Notes under the pieces: model-generated
The model's input: only the letters and a program-made list of their open reading frames with translations
Databases searched by the model: none
What the model was told of the DNA's origin: nothing
Made by a program: the position numbers and the translations under genes
Shown: one piece after another, positions 16,091 to 22,952 of the stretch
Layout: each line of letters begins with the position of its first letter
Position numbering within the stretch: the first letter of the stretch is position 1
From: UBA3792 sp964426415
GTDB lineage: Bacteria > Bacillota > Clostridia > Christensenellales > CAG-138
Assembly: GCA_964426415.1 (NCBI GenBank)
Contig: CAYRQM010000016.1
Span: 1 to 40,336, forward strand
DNA: 40,336 bases
Direction: 5' to 3'

Positions 16091-16918
16091 ATGGCTAAAA
16101 AATTCAAACTCAGCGCCAACGCGATCCTGTTTTTGGCGGCGATCTTGGTTTTGGTGATCGCCTTGGTTGTTGTGATCGTCGTGGTCGCCAAGAACTGTGA
16201 CAGCTGCAAAAAGAATACTACCCCGCAGGACGGCGGCATCGACATTTCAAGCTCGGCGGAACCCACCGGCTCCTTCGTGCCCGTGGACAGCGCGTCGCCT
16301 GACGTCAGTACCGACCCGAACGCAACCATCGACCCGAACGCGACTGCCGACCCGAACGCTTCCGGTTCGCCCTCCACAACGGACGGCAACATCGGCATCA
16401 CCACGCCTGCGCCCACCAACACGCCCGACGCAAGCACCACCGTCTACACCGAGCCCACCGATGCAATGCGCAGCGCTGCAAAGAAGGGCTATGTGAGCAA
16501 GGCGGACGTCAATATGCGCAAAGGCCCTGCCACCACCTATGACATCGTCACCGCCAAGCTGGCAAAGGGCACGTCCTTAACCCTCTATACCGAACAAAGC
16601 GGCTGGTGGTTTGTCAAGGCGGGCAGCAAGTACGGCTACATCAAAAACGACTACGTCAAAGAGGGTGAATACAGCGGCACCACCGACGGCACCATCACCG
16701 GTACGGTCAATGTGAACAGCGGCTCCGTGGCGGCACTGCGCAAGGATGCTAGCAAATCCTCCGAATGCATCAAAGAGTATTCCAAGGGCGATACCATGAC
16801 CATCTACTACAAGTCCGACGACGGCGCTTGGTACTACGTCAAAATGAGCGACGGCAAGAAGGGCTGGATGTACGCCTCCTTAATAAGCGCCAGCGGCAAG
16901 GTTCCCACCAAGGGATAA
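16091..16918 (+). CDS. membrane-anchored protein with two SH3b domains
   Basis: A 275-residue protein. A basic start (MAKKFKLSAN) and one hydrophobic segment (about 12-33) anchor it; a low-complexity linker (about 40-125) contains three DPNAT/S units and Thr/Pro stretches. Two bacterial SH3 domains follow: one at about 135-190 (VNMRKGPATTYDIV, LYTEQSGWWFVKAG, GYIKNDYV) and one at about 205-265 (VNSGSVAALRKDAS, SDDGAWYYVKMSDGKKGW). Such domains usually bind peptidoglycan or surface proteins. No catalytic domain is present. AGGAAGGGG precedes ATG 16091; the frame opens earlier, but that part lies within the promoter. Confidence 0.88.
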   Translation: MAKKFKLSANAILFLAAILVLVIALVVVIVVVAKNCDSCKKNTTPQDGGIDISSSAEPTGSFVPVDSASPDVSTDPNATIDPNATADPNASGSPSTTDGNIGITTPAPTNTPDASTTVYTEPTDAMRSAAKKGYVSKADVNMRKGPATTYDIVTAKLAKGTSLTLYTEQSGWWFVKAGSKYGYIKNDYVKEGEYSGTTDGTITGTVNVNSGSVAALRKDASKSSECIKEYSKGDTMTIYYKSDDGAWYYVKMSDGKKGWMYASLISASGKVPTKG

Positions 16919-16931
16919 ACCGTTTCCAACA

Positions 16932-16964
16932 CAAAAGACTGCCCATCGCGGCAGTCTTTTTTTG
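16932..16964 (+). terminator. rho-independent terminator
   Basis: The stem AAAGACTGC / GCAGTCTTT is followed by TTTTTT, 15 bases after the SH3b gene. Confidence 0.88.
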
Positions 16965-17001
16965 TAAGATGCAAAAGGACACCGTGCGCCGATAAAAGCG
17001 A

Positions 17002-17699
17002 TCACATATCCTCATAGGCGGCGGCAAAGTCGCGCAGGCGCTGCCGAAGCAGCTGATCTGATTCGAATAAATGATAGGCGCCGAATTGCTGTTCACAAAC
17101 GTCATACCATTCCAGAAGGTTTTGATGCAATTCGCCGGACTTGGACGCAATCGCTGCTGCAATCTCTTGCAGTCCCCAACGCCTCCGCAGTCCTCAACAA
17201 TACCGTATCCCTCGCCCGCGATGACACGCGGCAACGCCTTGGCATTTAGCGCTTTGTCTGTAAAAACCGTTTCCAAACGGAGCAAAACGTGCCAATCGTC
17301 ACCGAAATCGTAATGAAAGACCATCGTTTCCCCGACTTCTGACACGACGTACTTCAGCTTTGTTTCAAAGACGTTAAGGTCCTGCGAGCGTTCCATACAA
17401 TCTGTGTCCTCATCGGGCAGCGCAATGCGGCAATTCGCAAGATTCGGATCATCAGTCATCAGTCGCAAGGCATGTTGGTTCGTCGGCTCGTCCCGGTATT
17501 GAGCGGTACAGATACGCAAATTTTCTGCCACGGGTACGGTAAAGCTGAATAGATGCTCCCCGCGCATTTCGAACAGCGCCATCACCACATATGCCAGCCG
17601 AGACATTGGCGCGTTGTTCATCAGCTGAAACCGACGCCAGATTTTGGGTTCGTAGTCCTGTAGCTCCGCATAGAACTGATAGATTGGTTGTGAAGCCAT
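17002..17699 (-). pseudogene. pRiA4b ORF-3-like protein gene, frameshifted
   Basis: The first about 175 residues match the pRiA4b ORF-3/IS1096 TnpR-like family: YQFYAELQDYEPKIWRRFQ at the start, FHYDFGDDWHVLLRLE in the middle, and GYGIVEDCGGV. At about 17179 the frame is lost by what looks like a one-base deletion. In the next frame the natural continuation appears, WGLQEIAAAIASKSG... to AAAYEDM and a stop at 17002. Without the deletion the protein would be about 232 residues. Read as given, the frame runs on to 16839 through the neighbouring terminator. The function of the family is unknown, although it travels with mobile elements. A sequencing error is the alternative to a real mutation. 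Confidence 0.8.
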
Positions 17700-17732
17700 A
17701 AATAACCTGCTGAAAATTTTGGTTCACGCTTT

Positions 17733-17760
17733 TTTTCGGCACGCACGTGCGCACCGAAAA
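17733..17760. repeat. 28-base inverted repeat
   Basis: TTTTCGG (17733-17739) and CCGAAAA (17754-17760) surround the palindromic core CGCACGTGCG, so most of the element can fold into one hairpin. It is not a classical terminator for the minus-strand genes because the tract after it on that strand is A-rich. Confidence 0.6.
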
Positions 17761-17789
17761 TGTAGTGTCGTTGCGCGCTGTTGGCTGCG

Positions 17790-18428
17790 TTACTTTCCCC
17801 ACACGTCGCGGCGGATGTGTTGGATCTCCTCCTGCTGCGATTGGGTGAGGGGACGCGGCGTGCCAAGCTGCCGCGCATAGAACAGCGTGTGGGCGCAGTG
17901 TTCGAAGGATTCCATCATAAAGAGCGCCTCCTCGAGTGTCTTGCCCAGCGTCACCGCGCCGTGCCGCTCCATCAGAATGGCGTCGGACGAACGTGCCGCG
18001 CTTGCGACATGCTCCGCCAAAGCAGGTGTGCCCGGCGCGCCGTAGGGCGCCAGTGCAATCTCGCCCAGTCCCAGCATGGTTTCGGTGAGAATGCTTGTAT
18101 CAAACGGCGTCTCCACGATGGAGTATGCCGTGAGCATACACGGGTGGGCATGCACGATTGCTTTGACGTCGGGCCGTGCATGGTAGATGGCAACGTGCAT
18201 CTTGGCTTCGCTGGACGGCTTGCCGCCGCTGCGCCAAGAACCGTCTGCGTTCAGTTTGCATAGTATCTCGGGCGTCATAAAGCCCTTGGACACGGAAGTG
18301 GGCGTGATGAGAATGGCGCCGTCGTCGCATCGCACGCTGATGTTGCCGTCGTTTGCCGCCACAAATCCCTGCAGATACAAGCGTCTGCCGACCTCGCAAA
18401 TCTGTTGTGGAATGTCGCCTGCTATCAT
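17790..18428 (-). CDS. class II aldolase, L-fuculose-phosphate aldolase family
   Basis: A 212-residue zinc enzyme of the FucA/AraD family. Zinc ligands are His93 and His95 (IVHAHP) and His156 (ERHGAV), with catalytic Glu74 (SSEAKMH) and the phosphate-binding regions GNIS and TPTSVSKG near the N-terminus. Family members cleave fuculose 1-phosphate, rhamnulose 1-phosphate or methylthioribulose 1-phosphate; the substrate here is not clear and no other sugar genes are adjacent. Its ATG overlaps the TtcA-like stop (ATGA), an unusual pairing. The start at 18428 avoids a long stretch overlapping the upstream gene. Confidence 0.88.
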   Translation of the reverse strand: MIAGDIPQQICEVGRRLYLQGFVAANDGNISVRCDDGAILITPTSVSKGFMTPEILCKLNADGSWRSGGKPSSEAKMHVAIYHARPDVKAIVHAHPCMLTAYSIVETPFDTSILTETMLGLGEIALAPYGAPGTPALAEHVASAARSSDAILMERHGAVTLGKTLEEALFMMESFEHCAHTLFYARQLGTPRPLTQSQQEEIQHIRRDVWGK

Positions 18429-19192
18429 GATTCCTCCTCGTCGTTTGGGGTGCCGTCGCCTGCCGACTGCTTCAGCCGCATCCGATCCCACAGCCCATAT
18501 TTGTCGGTGTTGACGATGGCGTGCATCAGCTTGACGTCCGCATCGGGCACCAAGGTGCAAAGGTGCTTGATGAGCTCTTTGGCTTCCTCGCGCTTGGTGG
18601 AGCCTGCAATGTCGCAGTTGGGCGGCAGGATGGGCAGCTCCAGCTGTTTGGCGATGGAAAGGCAATACTTTTCTGGCACGAATACCAAGGGACGAATGAC
18701 CGTCACGTCGCTGCGGCTGAGATATGTCACGGGTGCGAAGGTGTTCATGCGGCCCTCGTACAGCATGGACATGAGCAGTGTTTCAATGACGTCCTCCCGG
18801 TTGTGTCCCAACGCGACCTTGTTGCAGCCGCGTGCCTTTGCCGCGGTGTTCAGCGCGCCGCGCCGCAGCTTGGCGCACAGCGCACACGGCGAACGCTCGG
18901 CGCGATATTCGAATACCACCTTGCCGATGTCGGTGTGCACCACCTCGAACGGGATGCCGATGCGCGCTGCATATTCGTAAATCGGCGTCGTGTCCTGATA
19001 CTTGAGCCCCAAATCCAGCATGACGGCGCAGACGTCGAACTTGGTGTAGGCGAACCGTTGATACAGCTTCATCGCCTGCATCAAAAGCAGCGAATCCTTG
19101 CCGCCCGATACGCCGATGCAGATCTTGTCGCCGTCCTCGATCATGTGATATCGTTCATCCGCCCTGCGGATGCTGCCCAATACGCGTTTCAT
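18425..19192 (-). CDS. TtcA-like tRNA 2-thiocytidine biosynthesis protein
   Basis: A 255-residue PP-loop ATPase with the pyrophosphatase motif SGGKDS (29-34) and the cluster-binding cysteines Cys103, Cys106 (CALC) and Cys193. LGHNREDVIETLLM is typical of the family. TtcA adenylates C32 of tRNA and a [4Fe-4S] cluster delivers the sulfur; paralogues with other tRNA or small-molecule targets exist, so specificity is unproven. GAGGAG precedes ATG 19192, and a promoter lies 28 bases upstream. It leads a two-gene operon with the aldolase. Confidence 0.85.
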   Translation of the reverse strand: MKRVLGSIRRADERYHMIEDGDKICIGVSGGKDSLLLMQAMKLYQRFAYTKFDVCAVMLDLGLKYQDTTPIYEYAARIGIPFEVVHTDIGKVVFEYRAERSPCALCAKLRRGALNTAAKARGCNKVALGHNREDVIETLLMSMLYEGRMNTFAPVTYLSRSDVTVIRPLVFVPEKYCLSIAKQLELPILPPNCDIAGSTKREEAKELIKHLCTLVPDADVKLMHAIVNTDKYGLWDRMRLKQSAGDGTPNDEEES

Positions 19193-19220
19193 GCACGCTG
19201 CTCCTCTGTTTGTTGCTGTC

Positions 19221-19249
19221 AGTATACCGCAATGCGCCGCGCCTGTAAA
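19221..19249 (-). promoter_or_regulatory. promoter of the TtcA-like/aldolase operon
   Basis: TTTACA (19244-19249), a 17-base spacer and TATACT (19221-19226) on the minus strand. Confidence 0.75.
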
Positions 19250-19299
19250 GAAACGAATTCTGCATCCCGCGAATCTGTACGAAAAATGTAACAAACTCG

Positions 19300-19328
19300 T
19301 TGCGAAACAGACGCAACTTTGTTATACT
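19300..19328 (+). promoter_or_regulatory. promoter of the tandem glycosidase-domain genes
   Basis: TTGCGA (19300-19305), a 17-base spacer and TATACT (19323-19328). It is divergent from the TtcA-like promoter. Confidence 0.7.
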
Positions 19329-19340
19329 ATGAACCTGTGC

Positions 19341-19361
19341 GATGCGGGCGAGACCCGCATC
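19341..19361 (+). other. 5'-leader hairpin
   Basis: A perfect 8-bp stem (GATGCGGG with CCCGCATC) with a 5-base loop lies about 6 bases after the expected transcription start. It could stabilise the mRNA. There is no T-run after it, so it is not a terminator. Confidence 0.5.
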
Positions 19362-19383
19362 CGTCGGAGAGAACAGATTGGTT

Positions 19384-20457
19384 ATGAAGAAAACGCATCG
19401 GGCGTCCCATCGCTTTGTCCTGCTTGCGGCGGCAGTGGTTATCGCTGCCCTCGTTGTAACGGGCATTCTGCTCATGCAAAAGCTTGTTCCCACCACCGCA
19501 GCGACCCTCGAAGTCACCCCGTCCCCCGTCTTGGAACTTGTAGAGCGCGTCACCCTTGCGCCCACCCAAACGCCGCTGCCGACAGCGACGCCTTCCCCCA
19601 CGCCTTCGCCCACGCCGACGCCTTCCCCCGAACCGACGGGGCTGATCAAGACGTCCACCGAAATGTTCCTCAAATGCCAAGGGTACGAGCGCAGCGAAAG
19701 CACATACCGTTCCGACGCCGTTTCCATTTCCGTGTCCAAAGTGGTGGACAATGAAACCTACGGGCATCGGCTGGTCTACTATGTTGCGGACATCTATGTG
19801 CAGGATGTTGCCTATCTACGCACCGCCAGCACGGGCGGCACGTTCCAGTTGGGCACGCGCTGCCCAGCAAAAATCATGTGCAGGGACGCCAACGCGCTGG
19901 TTGCCATTTCGGGCGACTTTTGCGGGTTTCACCGCAAGTCCTTTGTGGTACGCAACGGGGAAGTGCTGCGCACCACGCTCTACCCCAATTTTGACGTATG
20001 CGCGCTCTATGCGGACGGCGTGATGGAAGCGTATGCCTACGACGACGTGGACGTGGACGCCATCCTTGCCCGCAACCCGTGGCAGGTGTGGGAATTTGGC
20101 CCCACGCTCTTAAATGCAGACGGCACGGCACGCACCAACTTTCCCGTAACGGACATTTCTCCCCTCAATCCACGCTCCGTACTGGGCTACTATGCGCCCG
20201 GACACTACTGTTTTGTGACGGTGGACGGACGGCAAAAGGATTCCAAGGGCTTGACGCTGCTTGATTTGGCAAAGCTGATGGAAAGCCTCGGCTGCGCGAT
20301 GGCGTTCAATTTGGACGGTGGGCAATCCTCCCACTACTATTGGAACGGCGCCATTCAAAACGTCCCCGCCACCGGCGGCCGCACCATCGGCGATATTGTC
20401 TATGTGGTGGACGACGAAACCAACCCGCTTCTCTATTACATCGAAGGAGCTTCCTAA
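19384..20457 (+). CDS. phosphodiester glycosidase (NAGPA-domain) family protein, first copy
   Basis: A 357-residue exported protein. A basic start and hydrophobic stretch (about 10-31) look like an uncleaved anchor; a Thr/Pro linker (about 60-85, TPSPTPSP) leads to an NAGPA-like domain at about 95-350. Signatures are NALVAISGDFCG, KSFVVRNGEVLR, GHYCFVTVDGR and FNLDGGQSSHYYWNG. In animals the domain uncovers mannose 6-phosphate; bacterial members act on cell-wall or polysaccharide phosphodiesters. A paralogue follows two bases later, overlapping in ribosome-binding region. The initiation site has GGAGAG at a rather long spacing. Confidence 0.87.
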   Translation: MKKTHRASHRFVLLAAAVVIAALVVTGILLMQKLVPTTAATLEVTPSPVLELVERVTLAPTQTPLPTATPSPTPSPTPTPSPEPTGLIKTSTEMFLKCQGYERSESTYRSDAVSISVSKVVDNETYGHRLVYYVADIYVQDVAYLRTASTGGTFQLGTRCPAKIMCRDANALVAISGDFCGFHRKSFVVRNGEVLRTTLYPNFDVCALYADGVMEAYAYDDVDVDAILARNPWQVWEFGPTLLNADGTARTNFPVTDISPLNPRSVLGYYAPGHYCFVTVDGRQKDSKGLTLLDLAKLMESLGCAMAFNLDGGQSSHYYWNGAIQNVPATGGRTIGDIVYVVDDETNPLLYYIEGAS

Positions 20458-20458
20458 T

Positions 20459-21460
20459 ATGAAACGACGCCTGCCCATCGGGCTTGTTTGCATCCTTCTC
20501 CCCATTTTGCTTGGCTGCACGGCAATGCCATCAATCGATGCGCCCACAACGGACGCGCCCAAAGACGCGGTGCTCTCCGTGGTCACCGTTGCGCCCACCA
20601 ACGCCGTAACCTTTACGCCTGTGCCGACGCCTACGCCATCGCCCGCCCCCACGGATGCGCCCACCTCGGAGCCCGACGGCTTGATCGGCTGGACGGTCGG
20701 CGGATTCTGCCCTCTGGAGGAAACCGCCGTCACCGACACCTCCTACACGAGCGACAAGGTGCATCTCACCGTGCAAACGATTACCGATACGGAGACGTTC
20801 TCCTCCAAGGTCACCTACTTTGTCATCGACCTGTACATCCGCGACTTGTCCGTCCTGCGCACCCAAGCTGCCAAAGGGTTCGATCGGCATACGAATGGCG
20901 ACTTTCTCGACCTGTGCAGCGACGCCAATGCTCTTTTTGCCATCACGGGCGACTATTACGGGCATCACAACCATTCCTTCGTCGTACGCAACGGCACGGT
21001 TTACGACACCGTTTCGTACAGCAGCTGGGACGTATGCGTGCTGTATTTGGACGGTTCTGTGGAACTGTTTGCCAACGCATCGCTCGACATAAACGCCGTT
21101 TTGGACAAGGGCGTTTGGCAGATGTGGCAGTTTGGCCCCATTCTTTTGGATGCGGAAGGCAAGGCCATCACCTCCTTCCCCAAGTACAACATCAACCCCA
21201 ACAATCCGCGCACCGTGTTCGGCTACTATGAACCGGGCCACTACTGCTTCGTCACCATCGACGGGCGGCAAAGCGGCTATTCGATGGGCACGACCCTCAA
21301 GGAAACCGCACAGCTGATGGAACGGTTGGGCTGCACCGCCGCGTTCAATTTGGACGGCGGCGAATCGGCGCAGCTCTATTGGAACGGCGGCGTCTTTAAC
21401 AGCCCCTATGACGGCGGCCGCGAACTGTCCGACATCATTTACATCGCAGCAGGCACTTGA
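20459..21460 (+). CDS. phosphodiester glycosidase (NAGPA-domain) lipoprotein, second copy
   Basis: A 333-residue paralogue of the preceding protein, about half identical in the conserved region: NALFAITGDYYG, HSFVVRNGTVYD, GHYCFVTIDGR and FNLDGGESAQLYWNG. It differs in the anchor: a lipobox (LLGC, Cys20) makes it a lipoprotein, and the Thr/Pro linker is at about 45-70. AAGGAG precedes the ATG, placed within the end of the first copy. The pair may cover two surface locations or substrates; which phosphodiester is cut is unknown. Confidence 0.87.
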   Translation: MKRRLPIGLVCILLPILLGCTAMPSIDAPTTDAPKDAVLSVVTVAPTNAVTFTPVPTPTPSPAPTDAPTSEPDGLIGWTVGGFCPLEETAVTDTSYTSDKVHLTVQTITDTETFSSKVTYFVIDLYIRDLSVLRTQAAKGFDRHTNGDFLDLCSDANALFAITGDYYGHHNHSFVVRNGTVYDTVSYSSWDVCVLYLDGSVELFANASLDINAVLDKGVWQMWQFGPILLDAEGKAITSFPKYNINPNNPRTVFGYYEPGHYCFVTIDGRQSGYSMGTTLKETAQLMERLGCTAAFNLDGGESAQLYWNGGVFNSPYDGGRELSDIIYIAAGT

Positions 21461-21469
21461 CAAGCATAT

Positions 21470-21510
21470 GAAAACGGCGGCCGTTTTTGCGGTCGCCGCT
21501 TTGTGTTTTG
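21470..21510. terminator. bidirectional terminator-like hairpin
   Basis: The imperfect stem AAAACGGCGGCCG / CGGTCGCCGCTTT lies between the convergent second glycosidase-domain gene and metK, with T-rich sequence following on the plus strand (TTTGTGTTTTGG) and TTTTCATATG on the minus. Confidence 0.65.
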
Positions 21511-21515
21511 GAAGA

Positions 21516-22703
21516 TTATGCGCCAAGCTCGGCAACTGCCGTCTTGAGCGCCATCGTCTTGTCGGTGCGTTCCCATGGGAAAGCAGGGTTTCCGAAATGC
21601 CCGTTGACTGCGGTTTGGCGATAGATGGGACGCCGCAAATCCAGCGCTTGGATGATCGCCTTGGGACGCAGGTCAAAGACCTTGCGCACTGCACGCTGCA
21701 GCAGCTCGTCGGGCACGGCGCCCGTGCCTTGCGTGTCAATCAGCACGGAAACGGGCTGTGCCACGCCGATGGCGTAGGCGACCTGAATTTCGCACCGCTT
21801 CGCCAAGCCTGCCGCCACGATATTCTTTGCGATATACCGCGCCATGTAGCTGGCGCTTCTGTCCACCTTGGTGGGGTCTTTGCCCGAAAACGCGCCGCCG
21901 CCGTGCCGCGCATAGCCGCCGTAGGTGTCCACGATGATCTTCCGTCCCGTCAGACCTGAATCCCCGTGTGGGCCGCCGATGACAAAGCGTCCCGTGGGGT
22001 TGACCAAGATGCGCGTCTTTTCGTCGAACAGATCGGTGGGCAGCGCAGGGCGAATGACGTATTCAATCACGTCTTGCTCGAGCTGTGCATGGGTGACGTG
22101 TTCGTCGTGTTGGGTGGATACCACCACCGTGTCGATGTGGACGGGCTTGCCGTCGTCGTACTCGACCGTCACTTGGGACTTGCCGTCGGGACGCAGATAC
22201 GCCAGCGTGCCCGTTTGCCGCACCTTGGTGAGCTTGCGGGTGAGCGCATGGGCAAGGTCGATGGGCAGCGGCATCAGCTGCGGCGTTTCGTCGCACGCAA
22301 AGCCGAACATCATGCCTTGGTCGCCCGCGCCCGTGTCCATATTGTCGTGCTCCTCGCCGCGCTTGCTCTCCAACGAACAGTCTACGCCCAATGCGATGTC
22401 GTCCGATTGGTTGTCGAGCGACACAATGACGCCGCAGGTGCTGCCATCAAAGCCGTATTTGGCACGGTTGTAGCCGATGTCGCAGATGGTCTTGCGCACG
22501 ATGCCCGAAATGTCCACATAGCAGTCGGTGGTGATCTCGCCCATGACGAGCACAAGCCCCGTCGTGCAGGCGCATTCGCATGCCACGCGGGCGTTCGGAT
22601 CTTCCGTCAGAATGGCGTCCAGCACCGCATCGCTGAGTTGGTCACAGATTTTGTCGGGATGTCCGATTGTGACCGATTCACTGGTGAAGAAGGTTTTTTC
22701 CAT
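21516..22703 (-). CDS. metK: S-adenosylmethionine synthetase
   Basis: A 395-residue cytoplasmic enzyme that makes S-adenosylmethionine from methionine and ATP. The N-terminal FTSESVTIGHPDKICDQLSD, the hexapeptide-like GAGDQG with GFACDET, and GGGAFSGKDPTKVDRSASY are all present and the length is normal. The codon at 22739 also reads as an in-frame ATG, but it lies inside the riboswitch terminator hairpin, so the start at 22703 is preferred; GGAAAG lies about 10 bases upstream. Expression is under a SAM-I riboswitch, giving feedback by its own product. Confidence 0.97.
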   Translation of the reverse strand: MEKTFFTSESVTIGHPDKICDQLSDAVLDAILTEDPNARVACECACTTGLVLVMGEITTDCYVDISGIVRKTICDIGYNRAKYGFDGSTCGVIVSLDNQSDDIALGVDCSLESKRGEEHDNMDTGAGDQGMMFGFACDETPQLMPLPIDLAHALTRKLTKVRQTGTLAYLRPDGKSQVTVEYDDGKPVHIDTVVVSTQHDEHVTHAQLEQDVIEYVIRPALPTDLFDEKTRILVNPTGRFVIGGPHGDSGLTGRKIIVDTYGGYARHGGGAFSGKDPTKVDRSASYMARYIAKNIVAAGLAKRCEIQVAYAIGVAQPVSVLIDTQGTGAVPDELLQRAVRKVFDLRPKAIIQALDLRRPIYRQTAVNGHFGNPAFPWERTDKTMALKTAVAELGA

Positions 22704-22724
22704 TGTTGATACGCTTTCCGCCTT

Positions 22725-22751
22725 AAAAAGAATGCTCATCCGAAGATGAGC
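22725..22751 (-). terminator. riboswitch expression-platform terminator
   Basis: GCTCATC-TTCG-GATGAGC with a UUCG tetraloop is followed by ATTCTTTTT on the minus strand. Part of the stem is complementary to the end of the SAM-I aptamer (GATGAG), which allows the usual switch between antiterminator and terminator. Confidence 0.92.
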
Positions 22752-22757
22752 AGGAAT

Positions 22758-22852
22758 CTCTCATCTTTCAGCTTGCGCTGCGGGAATTGGCACCTTGCTT
22801 CAGTAGGTTGCCGGATTTCATAGGGCCCGTCCCTCCATCACTCTTGATAAGG
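22758..22852 (-). promoter_or_regulatory. SAM-I riboswitch (S box) upstream of metK
   Basis: The minus-strand RNA carries the conserved S-box elements in order: CTTATCAAGAG, GGAGGGACGGGCCC, ATGAAATCCGGCAACC, GGTGCCAATTCC and GAAAGATGAGAG. Binding of S-adenosylmethionine should stabilise the aptamer and favour the terminator at 22725-22751, reducing metK expression. The order, spacing and paired ends all match the class. Confidence 0.95.
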
Positions 22853-22872
22853 CAATATGTAATTTTCATTGC

Positions 22873-22901
22873 ATTGTACCATCCCCCCAAGGAAATTGCA
22901 A
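22873..22901 (-). promoter_or_regulatory. promoter of metK
   Basis: TTGCAA (22896-22901), a 17-base spacer and TACAAT (22873-22878) on the minus strand, about 15 bases before the riboswitch begins. Confidence 0.8.
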
Positions 22902-22952
22902 GAGGGAATTGCCATCTTCTGCGAAAATCACCGTTATTAGGCGCATTTTGCG

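Noticed and set aside
16839..17001. Extension of the pRiA4b-like frame past 17002
   Set aside because: It exists only after the frameshift, has no family similarity and runs through a terminator and the SH3b gene end.
17733..17760. Rho-independent terminator for the aldolase operon
   Set aside because: The stem is followed by A-rich rather than T-rich sequence on the minus strand.
22704..22739. N-terminal extension of metK from ATG 22739
   Set aside because: The ATG lies inside the riboswitch terminator hairpin and the extra residues do not fit MetK.
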